Shown: positions 14,436 through 23,400 of the stretch, piece after piece | Layout of the letters: each line of letters starts with the position of its first letter | How positions within the stretch are numbered: the stretch's first letter is position 1 | Assembly: GCA_934177995.1 (NCBI GenBank) | Contig: CAKPPW010000019.1 | Span: 1 to 28,456 of the forward strand | DNA length: 28,456 nucleotides | Origin: an uncultured Bacilli bacterium | Lineage (GTDB): Bacteria > Bacillota_I > Bacilli_A > RF39 > UBA660 | Direction of reading: 5' to 3' | Translations under genes and position numbers: made by a program | The notes under the pieces: generated by a model | Seen by the model: the letters and a program-made list of their open reading frames with translations, nothing else | Told to the model about the DNA's origin: nothing | Database searches by the model: none

Positions 14436-16230
14436 ATCTCAAATGGAAAGTGTTAACGGGACTAGAATTATAATTATTTTCTTGAAAATGCCACCATTCT
14501 GATTCAAGTGTTTCGAATCCTTGCGATGTCATAATATTTCTTAATTTATTAGCCACAGAATTATTGTATTTTACAATTGATCTTGTATCAAGAGTATGCA
14601 TTTCTGTCTGTGCTCTTAATTCATTATTATTTTTATCTGTTAAAGCAAGATCAAGTGCAATACCTTTATTATGAGTTGAGACATTATTAGCTAAAAACCA
14701 CCCTGGTCCCCAATAATTACCATTTTTATCGTAATCAATCATTTTTCTCACGCTATTATTAGAACCATATAAACTTCTAAATTTATTATTAACATATTTA
14801 GTAACATCATTAGGACGATAGGTATCATATATTTTTAAGTTATAGCCAGCATTTTTAGCAACATTGTAAGCACCTTGCAATTGTTTAGCAACTGGATAAA
14901 GAAGTGGTGCATAATATGTAGACTTTCCTATTTTAGCATTATATTTTTTACTAAAACCATAAAGATTTTTACCAGTTACGTCACTAATAGACATATTAGC
15001 AGCTTTATAAATAGATTTGTCTGCATTAGAGATGGAATATACAATATCAGGCATAACATCTGGTAGATTAATTAATAAAAAATCAGAATATACATACCCA
15101 ATTGTTCCATTATAATTAATTTTAATATACTTAGTAGTAGAATTATCGCTAGACAAAATTGTTAATTTGGTCCCTGGTGGAATGCTCCCTAATAGTTTAC
15201 TGTTGGTTGTTGGGTTCTGTCTTATATTAACTTTTCTATTAGTCCAAGCAAGAGCACCATACAATGTAGCACTAAAATTTCCAATCTTTGCCTGAGCCAC
15301 TCCATTATTATCTAAATAAATGTAATTAACATAACAATTTGTTAATTTTACCCCAGCCTTGTAGTAATATTTTTTTCCATTAATATTATACCAACCATTT
15401 TTAACATTATTGTCATTTGTTGGTTGATTGTTTTTATTTGAACTTGTAGTAGTTTGGTTATTCTTGCTTGTATTAGAACTTGTAGTAGTCTGATTATTCT
15501 TACTTGTATTTGAACTTGTAGTAGTCTGATTGTTCTTATTTGTACTCGAACTTGTAGTAGTCTGATTATTATTATTTGTATTTGAACTTGTAGTAGTCTG
15601 ATTATTCTTATTTGTATTTGAACTTGTTCCAACTTGAGTATTCTTATCAATAACAATTAGTTCTATAACTTTAGAAATTTTTTGATTAGCATTAACTTCT
15701 ATATATGTAGAGCCTTGTTTTAATGCCTTTATAACTCCCGATTCTGAAACAGTCGCTATATCCGTTTTAAAAGACTTGTATTTAATACTTAAACCATTAC
15801 TGCTACTATCAACAACTATTTTAGCAGTTTTACCAACTACTAACGTTTTATTATAAAAATTAAGTGAAAAATCTATATCTTTAGATTCGGTAGAAGTATT
15901 AGTAGTATTCTTTACTTGTGATTCATTATTTTCAATATTGGTATTTGCTTTTTGTTCAACTTTATCATAAGTTACTTCTTTCATATCATCATTTTGTTTA
16001 CTGCTAGAGTGTGAATTAATGTCACTATTACTACTATTCACAGTTGTCTCTTCAGTCTCATTTGTCACATTATTATTTTTATTTTTCTTTTCATCAGTTA
16101 TATTAATGTTTTTCAAAGTATCTTTAGTTAGTTTAGTATTATCTCTTACTAAAACTACAAACAAAACAGTTAAAGCTAATAAGAACAAAATAATTAGCAC
16201 CTTGATAAAGTATCTAATATAATTTTCCAT
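14434..16230 (-). CDS. Membrane-anchored M15-family D,D-peptidase/dipeptidase with Ig-like, wall-binding and SH3 modules
   Basis: The start at 16230 (MENYIRYFIKV) follows AGGGGGCAAGTT; an ATG eight codons earlier lacks a site. The 598-aa protein has a membrane anchor (about 7-29), a Ser/Asn/Thr linker, a Big_2-like Ig domain (about 120-195), 12-residue repeats NTNKNNQTTTSS (about 200-270) and a choline-binding-type repeat (GWYNINGKKYYYKAG). A bacterial SH3 domain follows (about 325-390: RKVNIRQNPTTNSKLLGSI), then a VanX/VanY-like M15 domain. Zinc motifs are STHNKGIALDLAL near residue 512 and EWWHF near 579. It should cut peptidoglycan stem peptides. Being in the T7SS element, it may open the wall for secretion, as EssH does in Staphylococcus aureus; that link is inference. 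Confidence 0.85.
   Translation of the reverse strand: MENYIRYFIKVLIILFLLALTVLFVVLVRDNTKLTKDTLKNINITDEKKNKNNNVTNETEETTVNSSNSDINSHSSSKQNDDMKEVTYDKVEQKANTNIENNESQVKNTTNTSTESKDIDFSLNFYNKTLVVGKTAKIVVDSSSNGLSIKYKSFKTDIATVSESGVIKALKQGSTYIEVNANQKISKVIELIVIDKNTQVGTSSNTNKNNQTTTSSNTNNNNQTTTSSSTNKNNQTTTSSNTSKNNQTTTSSNTSKNNQTTTSSNKNNQPTNDNNVKNGWYNINGKKYYYKAGVKLTNCYVNYIYLDNNGVAQAKIGNFSATLYGALAWTNRKVNIRQNPTTNSKLLGSIPPGTKLTILSSDNSTTKYIKINYNGTIGYVYSDFLLINLPDVMPDIVYSISNADKSIYKAANMSISDVTGKNLYGFSKKYNAKIGKSTYYAPLLYPVAKQLQGAYNVAKNAGYNLKIYDTYRPNDVTKYVNNKFRSLYGSNNSVRKMIDYDKNGNYWGPGWFLANNVSTHNKGIALDLALTDKNNNELRAQTEMHTLDTRSIVKYNNSVANKLRNIMTSQGFETLESEWWHFQENNYNSSPVNTFHLR
15440..15630. repeat. 36-bp in-frame tandem repeats in the M15 peptidase gene
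   Basis: The sequence GAACTTGTAGTAG recurs at 15440, 15476, 15512, 15548 and 15584, with a diverged copy at 15620, an exact 36-base period. Each unit encodes 12 residues (NTNKNNQTTTSS type), a flexible spacer between the Ig-like and wall-binding parts. Copy number can change without a frameshift. Confidence 0.9.
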
Positions 16231-16266
16231 AACTTGCCCCCTTATTTGCTGCATATTATATCATTA

Positions 16267-17841
16267 TTAGGAATGAAAGTCAAGCAAATGATACTTTAAA
16301 ATATAAGTAACTTTATTTTTTTCTTCTCTTTTACTTTTCAAATTATCTAAAAAGTTATTATTATTTATAAAAAGATAAATCTCCAATACCGTATAACCAT
16401 CTTTTCTCGATATATCAATATGATCTAAAATATTAAGAACAACAATTTTTCTAACCTCCTCTACGGTAATTTTTTCTGACAATTGTTTACTTATATTAGC
16501 ATAATTTTTTTTATCTTTTTGCTTTAGTAAAAAATCAATTTTTTTATTATAAATATTAATTTTGGTAGATAATTCTTCTTTAGATATTATTTTTTCTAAA
16601 AACAATTCTAATACTTTATCCTTTTTTTCTATAATTTTTTTCATTTCAGTATCAACTAATACATTCAAGTTAACTTTTTTATAATTACTAATTAAAATAT
16701 TAATAATTTTTTCTTTATCTATATTAATTTTTTCAATTATATTATCAAATATATAATTAAGTTCACTCTCTCTAATGTTAGGTGAATCACATTTTACCTT
16801 ACCCTCTTTTAAATAAGTAGAACATACCCAGGTAGCATCACTTTTATCTTTTTTAAAATATCTTCGATAAAATAAACTTTTATCATTAGAGCAATATATT
16901 TTATTACTATATAGATATAACTCTTTATTATTAGTGGTCTTCTTATACTGTTTTTTTCTTTTAGATAGTCTATTATTAGCAAGTAACCAAAGCTCTTCTG
17001 TTACTATTGGAGGGATAGAATCTATATCTTTACAAAGATACCATTCATCTTTTGTTAGATACTTTACTTTCTTAGTCATATAATCAACTACTCTTGTTTT
17101 TCTTCCACAGTAATAGCCTTTATATTTAGGATTTGCAATCATTCTAGAGACTGTCGATATAGAAAATTTATTTCCCATACTAGTTTTTATATTCTTACTA
17201 TTTAGTTCTTTTACTATTTTAGAAATAGATAATTTATCTATAGCATACTTTCTATAAATACTTTCCACTATTCTAGCTTCTTCTTCTACTATAACTAGTT
17301 TTTTACTTTTCCTATCTTTTTTATATCCATATAATAAGTTATTTCCAAGAATTATCCTCTTTTCTATTGCTCTATTCATACCAAATCTTACTCTCTCTGA
17401 TAGACGTCTTACCTCATCCTGAGCTAGAGAAGCCATTATTGTAAGTCTTAGTTCAGCATCTGGAAATATAGTATTAATATTATCATTCACAAAAAAAACA
17501 GCTACTCCATTATTTAATAACTCTCTTGTATATTTAATACTATCTAATGTATTTCTTGAAAACCTTGATATCTCTTTAGTAATTATTAAATCAAATTTAT
17601 CACTCTTTGAATCATTTATCATTTTCATGAACTGTTCTCTTTTTATATCATTTGTACCAGTTATACCATCATCTATATAGGAATCTATATACTGCCAATC
17701 ACGTTGACTTTTTATAAACTGCTTAAAATATTCTACCTGATTATTTAATGAGTTTTTTTGTTCTAAATGATCAGTAGATACTCTAGCATAAATAACCACT
17801 CTTAATTTTATATTAGTAATAGCTAGGCCTTTATTTAACAT
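16267..17841 (-). CDS. Large serine recombinase (integrase of the element)
   Basis: The protein has a resolvase-type catalytic domain: RVVIYARVSTDHLEQK, with nucleophilic serine at residue 22 when started at 17841, then RFSRNTLDS and DEVRRLSERVRFG. A recombinase domain follows (NLLYGYKKDRKSKKLVI, ISTVSRMIANPKYKGYYCGR), then a zinc-ribbon region, a coiled coil rich in Lys/Glu/Ile and a C-terminal tail, about 524 aa in all. The zinc ribbon is incomplete: YCSNDKS has one cysteine where two are usual. The ATG at 17841 is preferred by analogy with integrase N-termini; a GTG at 17874, inside the upstream small ORF, is the alternative. It should catalyse attP x attB insertion of this element; its neighbourhood to attL and the rebuilt attP support that. 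Confidence 0.93.
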   Translation of the reverse strand: MLNKGLAITNIKLRVVIYARVSTDHLEQKNSLNNQVEYFKQFIKSQRDWQYIDSYIDDGITGTNDIKREQFMKMINDSKSDKFDLIITKEISRFSRNTLDSIKYTRELLNNGVAVFFVNDNINTIFPDAELRLTIMASLAQDEVRRLSERVRFGMNRAIEKRIILGNNLLYGYKKDRKSKKLVIVEEEARIVESIYRKYAIDKLSISKIVKELNSKNIKTSMGNKFSISTVSRMIANPKYKGYYCGRKTRVVDYMTKKVKYLTKDEWYLCKDIDSIPPIVTEELWLLANNRLSKRKKQYKKTTNNKELYLYSNKIYCSNDKSLFYRRYFKKDKSDATWVCSTYLKEGKVKCDSPNIRESELNYIFDNIIEKINIDKEKIINILISNYKKVNLNVLVDTEMKKIIEKKDKVLELFLEKIISKEELSTKINIYNKKIDFLLKQKDKKNYANISKQLSEKITVEEVRKIVVLNILDHIDISRKDGYTVLEIYLFINNNNFLDNLKSKREEKNKVTYILKYHLLDFHS

Positions 17842-17860
17842 ACTTCTAACATTTAATAGA

Positions 17861-17995
17861 TTAATACAAATCACCTAATTCTTTCAATATATTATTTTCT
17901 GTAAATTTATATGTTCGATAAGTAATTTGATTTTCCTCATAAAGTTTCTTATTAAAAACAAGTGCTACTTTTAAAATAATTTTACTTTCACTCAT
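17861..17995 (-). CDS. 44-aa ORF overlapping the recombinase start
   Basis: Starting at the ATG at 17995, the frame reads MSESKIILKVALVFNKKLYEEN, continues through ITYRTYKFTENNILKEL and ends GDLY-stop. It resembles the short SHOCT-like or excision-associated proteins often found just before large serine recombinases: a hydrophobic strand, then a helix with a LYEENQIT turn. The ribosome binding site is poor. It overlaps the GTG alternative start of the recombinase, suggesting coupling. A recombination directionality factor is one possibility, but this is a guess. Confidence 0.5.
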   Translation of the reverse strand: MSESKIILKVALVFNKKLYEENQITYRTYKFTENNILKELGDLY

Positions 17996-18035
17996 ACTTA
18001 ACTATATGAAAAAAGATGAAATATTATCATCTATT

Positions 18036-19175
18036 TTAGTTCAATAAATTTTTTGATGTATCTTCTATTTTAGCAGTTGCTAATTTATCAACAGTATAGC
18101 TTGAAAGACTCTTTTTTGTTCCCTCTGATGTTAAAATATTATATCTATTTGTACTATCATCATAGTTTAAAACATCTCCAGAAGTTGCTACTTTTTTATT
18201 ATCAATATATAAGCTTTTACCCTCTGGAATAGTATATTTGCCTTTATTAAATAAAGCTATAGAATACTCATCAGAACCAGTAGAAGCTTTAGATAACAAG
18301 GTTAAATTATCATTACTATTTGATTCATCATCAAAATACTGGATAAAATCATTATCACTATCTTTATAGTTATTTGTACTAGTGTTATCTTCTGACTCGA
18401 CTTCTTCAGGTTCTAAAACATCACTAGTATTATCCAAACTTTCTTTTTTCTGTTGTTCCATTTGTTCTCTTGTTGGAACAGTAGCAATAGTGACATTTTC
18501 TGTTTCAACTGTTCTTTTCAAAGTTTTCATATAGAAAGCTGCTGCTAAACCAGTTGTATAATAACCAGTTGATTGTCCATCTTTTTTTATTAAATAACTA
18601 CCATCCTCTTGTTTTTCAAAGGTTAGTTTACTACTACTTAGATTTGAATCCTTCATAAATTTATCGAAATCAATAAAATTACGTTTTTTAACATCTTCTC
18701 CACTAGTAGCTACATTAGCTTTTGTGATACCTTTCATACCTATAGCTCCAAAAGCAGTTGCTAAAGCAGTTTCACTGATATTATCACCTAAAGTTGCTTC
18801 AACTGAAGATATATATTGTTCTAAGGCCACAGCTATTTCATCCATATTAGTTGCTTCAGCAAATATTTTTTCTACTGTATCACATACCTCTTCAGAAAGA
18901 GAAGCTAGTGTATTGGCAGTAGAGGCAATATCATTAGTAGTAATAATCCATTTTTTATACTCCTTATAAGTACTAATATATTCTCCATCATATTCTCTTG
19001 TATTAACAACGGAACCTGCTACTATTTGATTATTATAACCATCTAACGTAGCAGCACATTTTACTATATTACTACAATTTGAACTAGTTTTTGCAGCAGT
19101 TGTTCTTAAAATACTAACAACACTTCTAACTTCTCTTGATAGTCCTAATATCCCACTTGTTCTTACAGTAGCCAT
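18036..19175 (-). CDS. Candidate T7SS substrate or accessory protein of unknown family
   Basis: I do not recognise this 379-aa protein. It lacks a signal peptide. About residues 1-160 are predicted helical and Ala/Ser/Thr-rich (LSREVRSVVSILRTTAAKTSS, then TTNDIASTANTLASLSEEV and ALATAFGAIGMKGITKA). About 185-230 look globular (FEKQEDGSYLIKKDGQSTGYYTTGLAAAFYMKTL). About 235-295 are very acidic and Ser/Asn-rich. The last 85 residues look beta-rich (GKYTIPEGKSLYIDNKKVAT). The ATG overlaps the upstream small helical gene's stop by one base (TAATG) and AAGGAGG precedes it. A signal-less protein with a long helical N-terminus, coupled to a WXG100-like gene, is the usual setting of T7SS substrates; no toxin domain or immunity gene is evident. 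Confidence 0.65.
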   Translation of the reverse strand: MATVRTSGILGLSREVRSVVSILRTTAAKTSSNCSNIVKCAATLDGYNNQIVAGSVVNTREYDGEYISTYKEYKKWIITTNDIASTANTLASLSEEVCDTVEKIFAEATNMDEIAVALEQYISSVEATLGDNISETALATAFGAIGMKGITKANVATSGEDVKKRNFIDFDKFMKDSNLSSSKLTFEKQEDGSYLIKKDGQSTGYYTTGLAAAFYMKTLKRTVETENVTIATVPTREQMEQQKKESLDNTSDVLEPEEVESEDNTSTNNYKDSDNDFIQYFDDESNSNDNLTLLSKASTGSDEYSIALFNKGKYTIPEGKSLYIDNKKVATSGDVLNYDDSTNRYNILTSEGTKKSLSSYTVDKLATAKIEDTSKNLLN

Positions 19176-19477
19176 TATCTAACCTCCTTGCTTCTTCCTA
19201 AGTATTCTCTATAGTTTCCTTGACTTATATATACAGTAGCAGACTTAACTGTACTTAGTTGACTTTCTATATCACTATAACCTTCTAATTCATTTATACA
19301 TTCAGCTAACTTAGCCTGTTCAGCATGTCCACCTTCACTATCCCAAACTTCGTTAACTAATCCTAATATTTCTCTTAAAGAAGCAATTGCACTAGTAAAT
19401 TGACCAGTTTCTGGTAAACTTTGTTGAGCTTCTAAAAGAGCATTTTTTGCTTCATCCACTTCAGCTTGTGATACCAT
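19175..19477 (-). CDS. WXG100-like small helical protein, possible substrate partner
   Basis: The start at 19477 (MVSQAEVDEAKN) follows AGGAGG by five bases; an upstream ATG lacks a site. The 100-aa protein is predicted as two helices around NEVWDSEGGHAE, a WxxxG turn in place of the WxG of EsxA. No signal peptide is present. It is coupled by a TAATG overlap to the candidate substrate gene, the arrangement of T7SS substrates with their small helical targeting partners. A terminator hairpin lies between it and the upstream small gene. Confidence 0.7.
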   Translation of the reverse strand: MVSQAEVDEAKNALLEAQQSLPETGQFTSAIASLREILGLVNEVWDSEGGHAEQAKLAECINELEGYSDIESQLSTVKSATVYISQGNYREYLGRSKEVR

Positions 19478-19492
19478 AACTCCTCCTATCTG

Positions 19493-19518
19493 AAAAAACA
19501 ATACTCAACAGTATTGTT
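19493..19518 (-). terminator. Terminator between the small T7SS genes
   Basis: On the reverse strand AACAATACT, a 4-base loop and AGTATTGTT (19497-19505 and 19510-19518 on the plus strand) form a perfect 9-bp stem followed by a T-run (A6 at 19493-19498 on the plus strand). It stands just after the stop of the 100-aa helical gene at 19524 and before the AGGAGG of the next. It may be a partial terminator that lowers expression of the downstream genes. Confidence 0.7.
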
Positions 19519-19523
19519 AATTC

Positions 19524-19826
19524 TTATCCTTGATTTAATATATCTTTAATATTAGTATTACCTGATTCAATTGTATCAGCAGAAGTATTTAAATCTCTTC
19601 TAATATTTGCTTCAACATTCTCAAAATCTTGTTGTAATTTATTAATTCTTGATTTTATATCATTAACAATTGAATCAATATCTGCACTAGTTAAAGCTCC
19701 ACCACTTAAGCTAGTATAAGCTTGATTTACTTGCATTATTTGCTCATTCATACGATTTGTAAATTGTGACTTTAAGTAATCAATACCTTCTAATATTGCT
19801 GTTTTTGATGCTTGTTTACTATCCAT
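19524..19826 (-). CDS. Small helical T7SS-associated protein without WxG
   Basis: This 100-aa protein is entirely predicted helix-turn-helix: helix 1 about residues 5-38, turn LSGGALTSAD, helix 2 about residues 48-90 (SIVNDIKSRINKLQQDFENVEANIRR). It has no tryptophan and no signal peptide. Length and hairpin shape resemble WXG100 or LXG-accessory proteins. It starts 14 bases after the preceding gene with GGAGGGAG as ribosome binding site, so it is in the same operon as the WXG100-like gene upstream, and may pair with it as a heterodimer. Confidence 0.7.
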   Translation of the reverse strand: MDSKQASKTAILEGIDYLKSQFTNRMNEQIMQVNQAYTSLSGGALTSADIDSIVNDIKSRINKLQQDFENVEANIRRDLNTSADTIESGNTNIKDILNQG

Positions 19827-19840
19827 TGTTCTCCCTCCTT

Positions 19841-20128
19841 CTAAGCTTGATCAATTTGATTTACATATGGAACAGATTCTTCTAGATTTTGAATTCTAGC
19901 AGAAATATACATGATAAAACTTTCAATATCACCATTGATAAAATTTTCTAATCTAGATTGTGCTATGGCACTTCCAGCTGTTCTCCAATATTTCTTTAAA
20001 TTAGTTTCATTGTACTGAATTAACTCTTCTTTAACTTTAGTCATCCCATCTCTTGTTTCACTTAATAGAGAAATAACCTTTTGTAATGATGCTTGATCAA
20101 AATGAATTGTATCTCCTAATCCGTTCAT
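19841..20128 (-). CDS. WXG100-like protein (EsxA/YukE-type candidate)
   Basis: This 95-aa protein has two predicted helices around KKYWRTAGSAIAQSRL at about residues 45-60, a W-R-T-A-G turn in the position of the WxG motif, and no signal peptide. WXG100 proteins are secreted dimers and regulators of the T7SS ATPase. The C-terminal YVNQID resembles, but does not match the spacing of, the YxxxD/E export motif. AGGAGGTGA precedes the ATG at 20128 and a promoter lies just upstream, so it may be expressed more strongly than essC. Confidence 0.75.
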   Translation of the reverse strand: MNGLGDTIHFDQASLQKVISLLSETRDGMTKVKEELIQYNETNLKKYWRTAGSAIAQSRLENFINGDIESFIMYISARIQNLEESVPYVNQIDQA

Positions 20129-20155
20129 AAGTTCACCTCCTACCTTTCTATATAT

Positions 20156-20184
20156 AATCTAACATAGAATATATTATTAATCAA
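20156..20184 (-). promoter_or_regulatory. Putative internal promoter for the small T7SS genes
   Basis: On the reverse strand TTGATT (20179-20184), 17 bases and TAGATT (20156-20161) precede the WXG100-like gene at 20128. With the terminator at 19493-19518 it would define a short abundant transcript for the two small helical proteins. Confidence 0.4.
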
Positions 20185-20200
20185 TCTTCTTTACAGTCTT

Positions 20201-20455
20201 TTACATAAATACCAACCAAGTCCCATGTCTAATGTCTGTATTTTTTAATATTTGATTATTATTATATTCCTTACCATTTAATCTATTATATAATCTTTCT
20301 TTATTAGTTATAATATAATATCCATTAGATACTTCTACTAATCCTTTAGAAAGAAGAGTAACAATTTCTCCTATTTTTTTGTTAGCAGGTAAAAACACTT
20401 CATACTTTTTTTCAATTAGTGGTACTATTATGGTTACTAATACTTTATTATCCAT
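20201..20455 (-). CDS. YukD/EsaB-like ubiquitin-fold protein
   Basis: This 84-aa protein has a beta-grasp strand order (VLVTIIVPLIEKKYEVFLPANKKIGEIVTLLSKGL, ITNKERLYNRLNGKEYNNN, DIRHGTWLVFM) like YukD of Bacillus subtilis and EsaB of S. aureus, conserved cytoplasmic T7SSb components. The AT-rich gene is coupled to essC by a one-base overlap (TAATG at 20453-20457), giving the order essC then yukD, the reverse of the common order. Confidence 0.85.
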   Translation of the reverse strand: MDNKVLVTIIVPLIEKKYEVFLPANKKIGEIVTLLSKGLVEVSNGYYIITNKERLYNRLNGKEYNNNQILKNTDIRHGTWLVFM

Positions 20456-23400
20456 TACTTATCACCTTCTAATATCTTAATTCTAGTAGCAATTCCATTA
20501 TCAATTACATAACCAAAATTAGCAGGTATTTGACTACTTAATACTCTTAATGGTGTACTGATACTATGAATAGTACTATTATTTAGCCCTCTACCTATAT
20601 AGATACCACCATCTAAAACAGTAAATTGTCTAAACCAATTTTCATAAGCATAAGTCTTAATATCTATTATTCTACCTACTAATACAATAGAGACATTCTT
20701 TAACTCTGATATTTTACTAAAGATTTGTAATAGACTATTTTTAGTTGTTATATCAAGAGTATTAATCATTTTCTCAATACCTATAACAAATACTATTAAT
20801 TCTTTTGTTCTATTACTTTCAAAGATTTTATCACTCATAAACTTAAATGAATCATTTGTTTCATTATGATATATACAATTAGTAAAAGTATTTAAATCAT
20901 AAAAGCCTTTTAGATCTATAACTACTACTTCTATATTATCCAAACTACTAATTTCATTTACTAAAATTCTAGTAAATTTAGCCAGCATATTCATATCTTC
21001 AGAATTAATTAAATGAATTAAATTCTTCTTAAAGTTATAAGTAGCTATATCAAGAGTTTCTTCTACTATACCAACTGGTATACTAGTAATATTATTTAGT
21101 TTACTTACTACATCTTTTATAGTTACTATGTTTGGAAGTACTGGTACTCTTTTAGCTTTACTAATAATTTGTTCATTTAAACTAATTACTACTTTTTTAA
21201 TATATTCACTTAATTGTTCTTTTGGACAAATTGAAGCAGTTTGAAATTCATAAGGTTCTTCCTCTATTAAAGCAACCCCTCTATTATTAATATCTGCTAA
21301 CATTGGAACTTTTTTACCAAGTAACATATTATAATCTATTTGAGCAGAAAGTTTTAAAGGTATGATAACAGGGAAATTAGCTCTCATATTTAATCTTAAA
21401 GCTCTATCACTTATAGCCGTTATAATAGTATATATTCCATATTTAGAACCATCTCTTGATATTTTATTTACAATACTATCATAGTCTTCATAAGCTTCTT
21501 TAAAGTTTTCATAACCAGATAGTAAGAAGACTATTGCTGGCATAGTAGTTCCTGAATGAGTACAATAAAATTCATAACTACCATTATATTCTTGTAGTAA
21601 TTTTTTTCTTCTTTCTATTTCATTAGTAAGTAGTTTTAATAGTTTATCAACCTTTTCTTCTTCACTTGCAAAGATAACATCTCCAACTTGTGGGGCATCT
21701 TCATAAATTTTTAATGTTTCATTATCAAAGTCTAGTGTATAAATATTAACTTCCTCAGTTGTATAGTTTGTTATTAATGAATATAAAATAGTATTAGTAA
21801 TTGTATTTTTCTCATTCATACTATAAATTACAGTGTTACCTTTACTAGCTAAATCAATTGTTAATAATCCTTGACTTTGACTAGCAGGATTATCATATTC
21901 CCCTAATATTATTTGAATATTAAATGGTTTCCTTTTAAAGTTATATTTTTTCTTTAAGTCATCAACATAGATAATAGCTGGTAGTTTAGGTAACCATAAT
22001 TGTTTAACAGAAATAGAATTCTTTTGGGCTAATAAAGATAAATATTTTACTATGTTAGGTAATTGTTCACCCATTACTTGAATGTTCTTTTTAGGACTGT
22101 CAATTGTTTTTATACTTTCACCTACATCGTTTATAAAGACAATTGAATCATCTTTTTGATGATAAACTTTATCTTGGGGAATATAAGGAGCTCCTGCCCA
22201 AGCAGCTTGTCCTAAAGCAAATAACTCATCATAACCTACTTGTAAATAGAATCTACCTGTCTCTTTAATAGCAGCAGCATCTGGTCTTTTAATAACTTCA
22301 TTAGAATCAGATGCTTCTTGTACCTTTAGACAAACTCTAAATCTAGAGTTAGACCATATTTGATCATTTACTACTCCACTAGGTTTTTGGGTAGCTAGTA
22401 TTAAGTGTACTCCTAAGGAACGTCCAATACGAGCAGTTGATATTAACTGGTCCATAAACTCTGGTTGTTGACTTTTTAACTCTGCAAACTCATCTGATAT
22501 AATGAACAAATGCGATACAGCAGTTTTTAATAATCCTTCACGATAATACTTTTGATACTTATAGATATCAATAGTTCCTTCTCCTAGTTCTTCTCTTGCT
22601 TCATTAAATAATTTTTGTCTTCTTTTAAGTTCACTTTCAATAGATGCCAAAGCTCTATTAATGTCGGCTGTTTCAAGGTTAGTTATTGTTCCTGCTAAAT
22701 GTGGTAAAACTATTTCTTGTTCTTTATTTTCAAAAGCTCCAACTAATCCACCACCTTTATAGTCTATTAAAACAAACTGTACTTCATCTGGATGGAAGTT
22801 AATAGCCATTGATAGAATATAAGTAATAATAAATTCTGATTTACCAGACCCTGTCATACCAGCTATTAGACCATGTGGTCCTTCTTCTTTTTCATGTAAA
22901 TCTAATTTAAACTTCTTACCATCAGTACTGATTCCAATTGGAACGGCTAAACTATTTATTGGATTATTAACTTTCCATCGCTCAATAGGATTTAATTGTT
23001 CTATTCTTGATACATCATACATTTCAAGAAAACCAATTGACTTAGGTAAAACAAAATCATTTTCTTTATTTTCAATAGGAATATTTAAAAGTCTAACTGA
23101 ACAATAAGCTAAATCTAATTTATCTACTGGTTCAATGGTAAACTGTTTTTGAGTTTCTTCTACTAGTTCATTTTCAAATATACCACCACTTTGCGTATCA
23201 TTTATGCCAATGAAAGCTTTAGTAGCAGTAGGAAGATTGGCAAGAGAAGGATGTAACATTAATAAACTGAAGCCTAAATTACCATCCATCTCTAATATTT
23301 CATCAATCAAAGGATAACTTTTAGCCAGTTTATAATCATCCGTAATAATCATATAGTAAGTTGAAAAGTTTTTATATAAACTGTCTCTACTATCTTTAAT

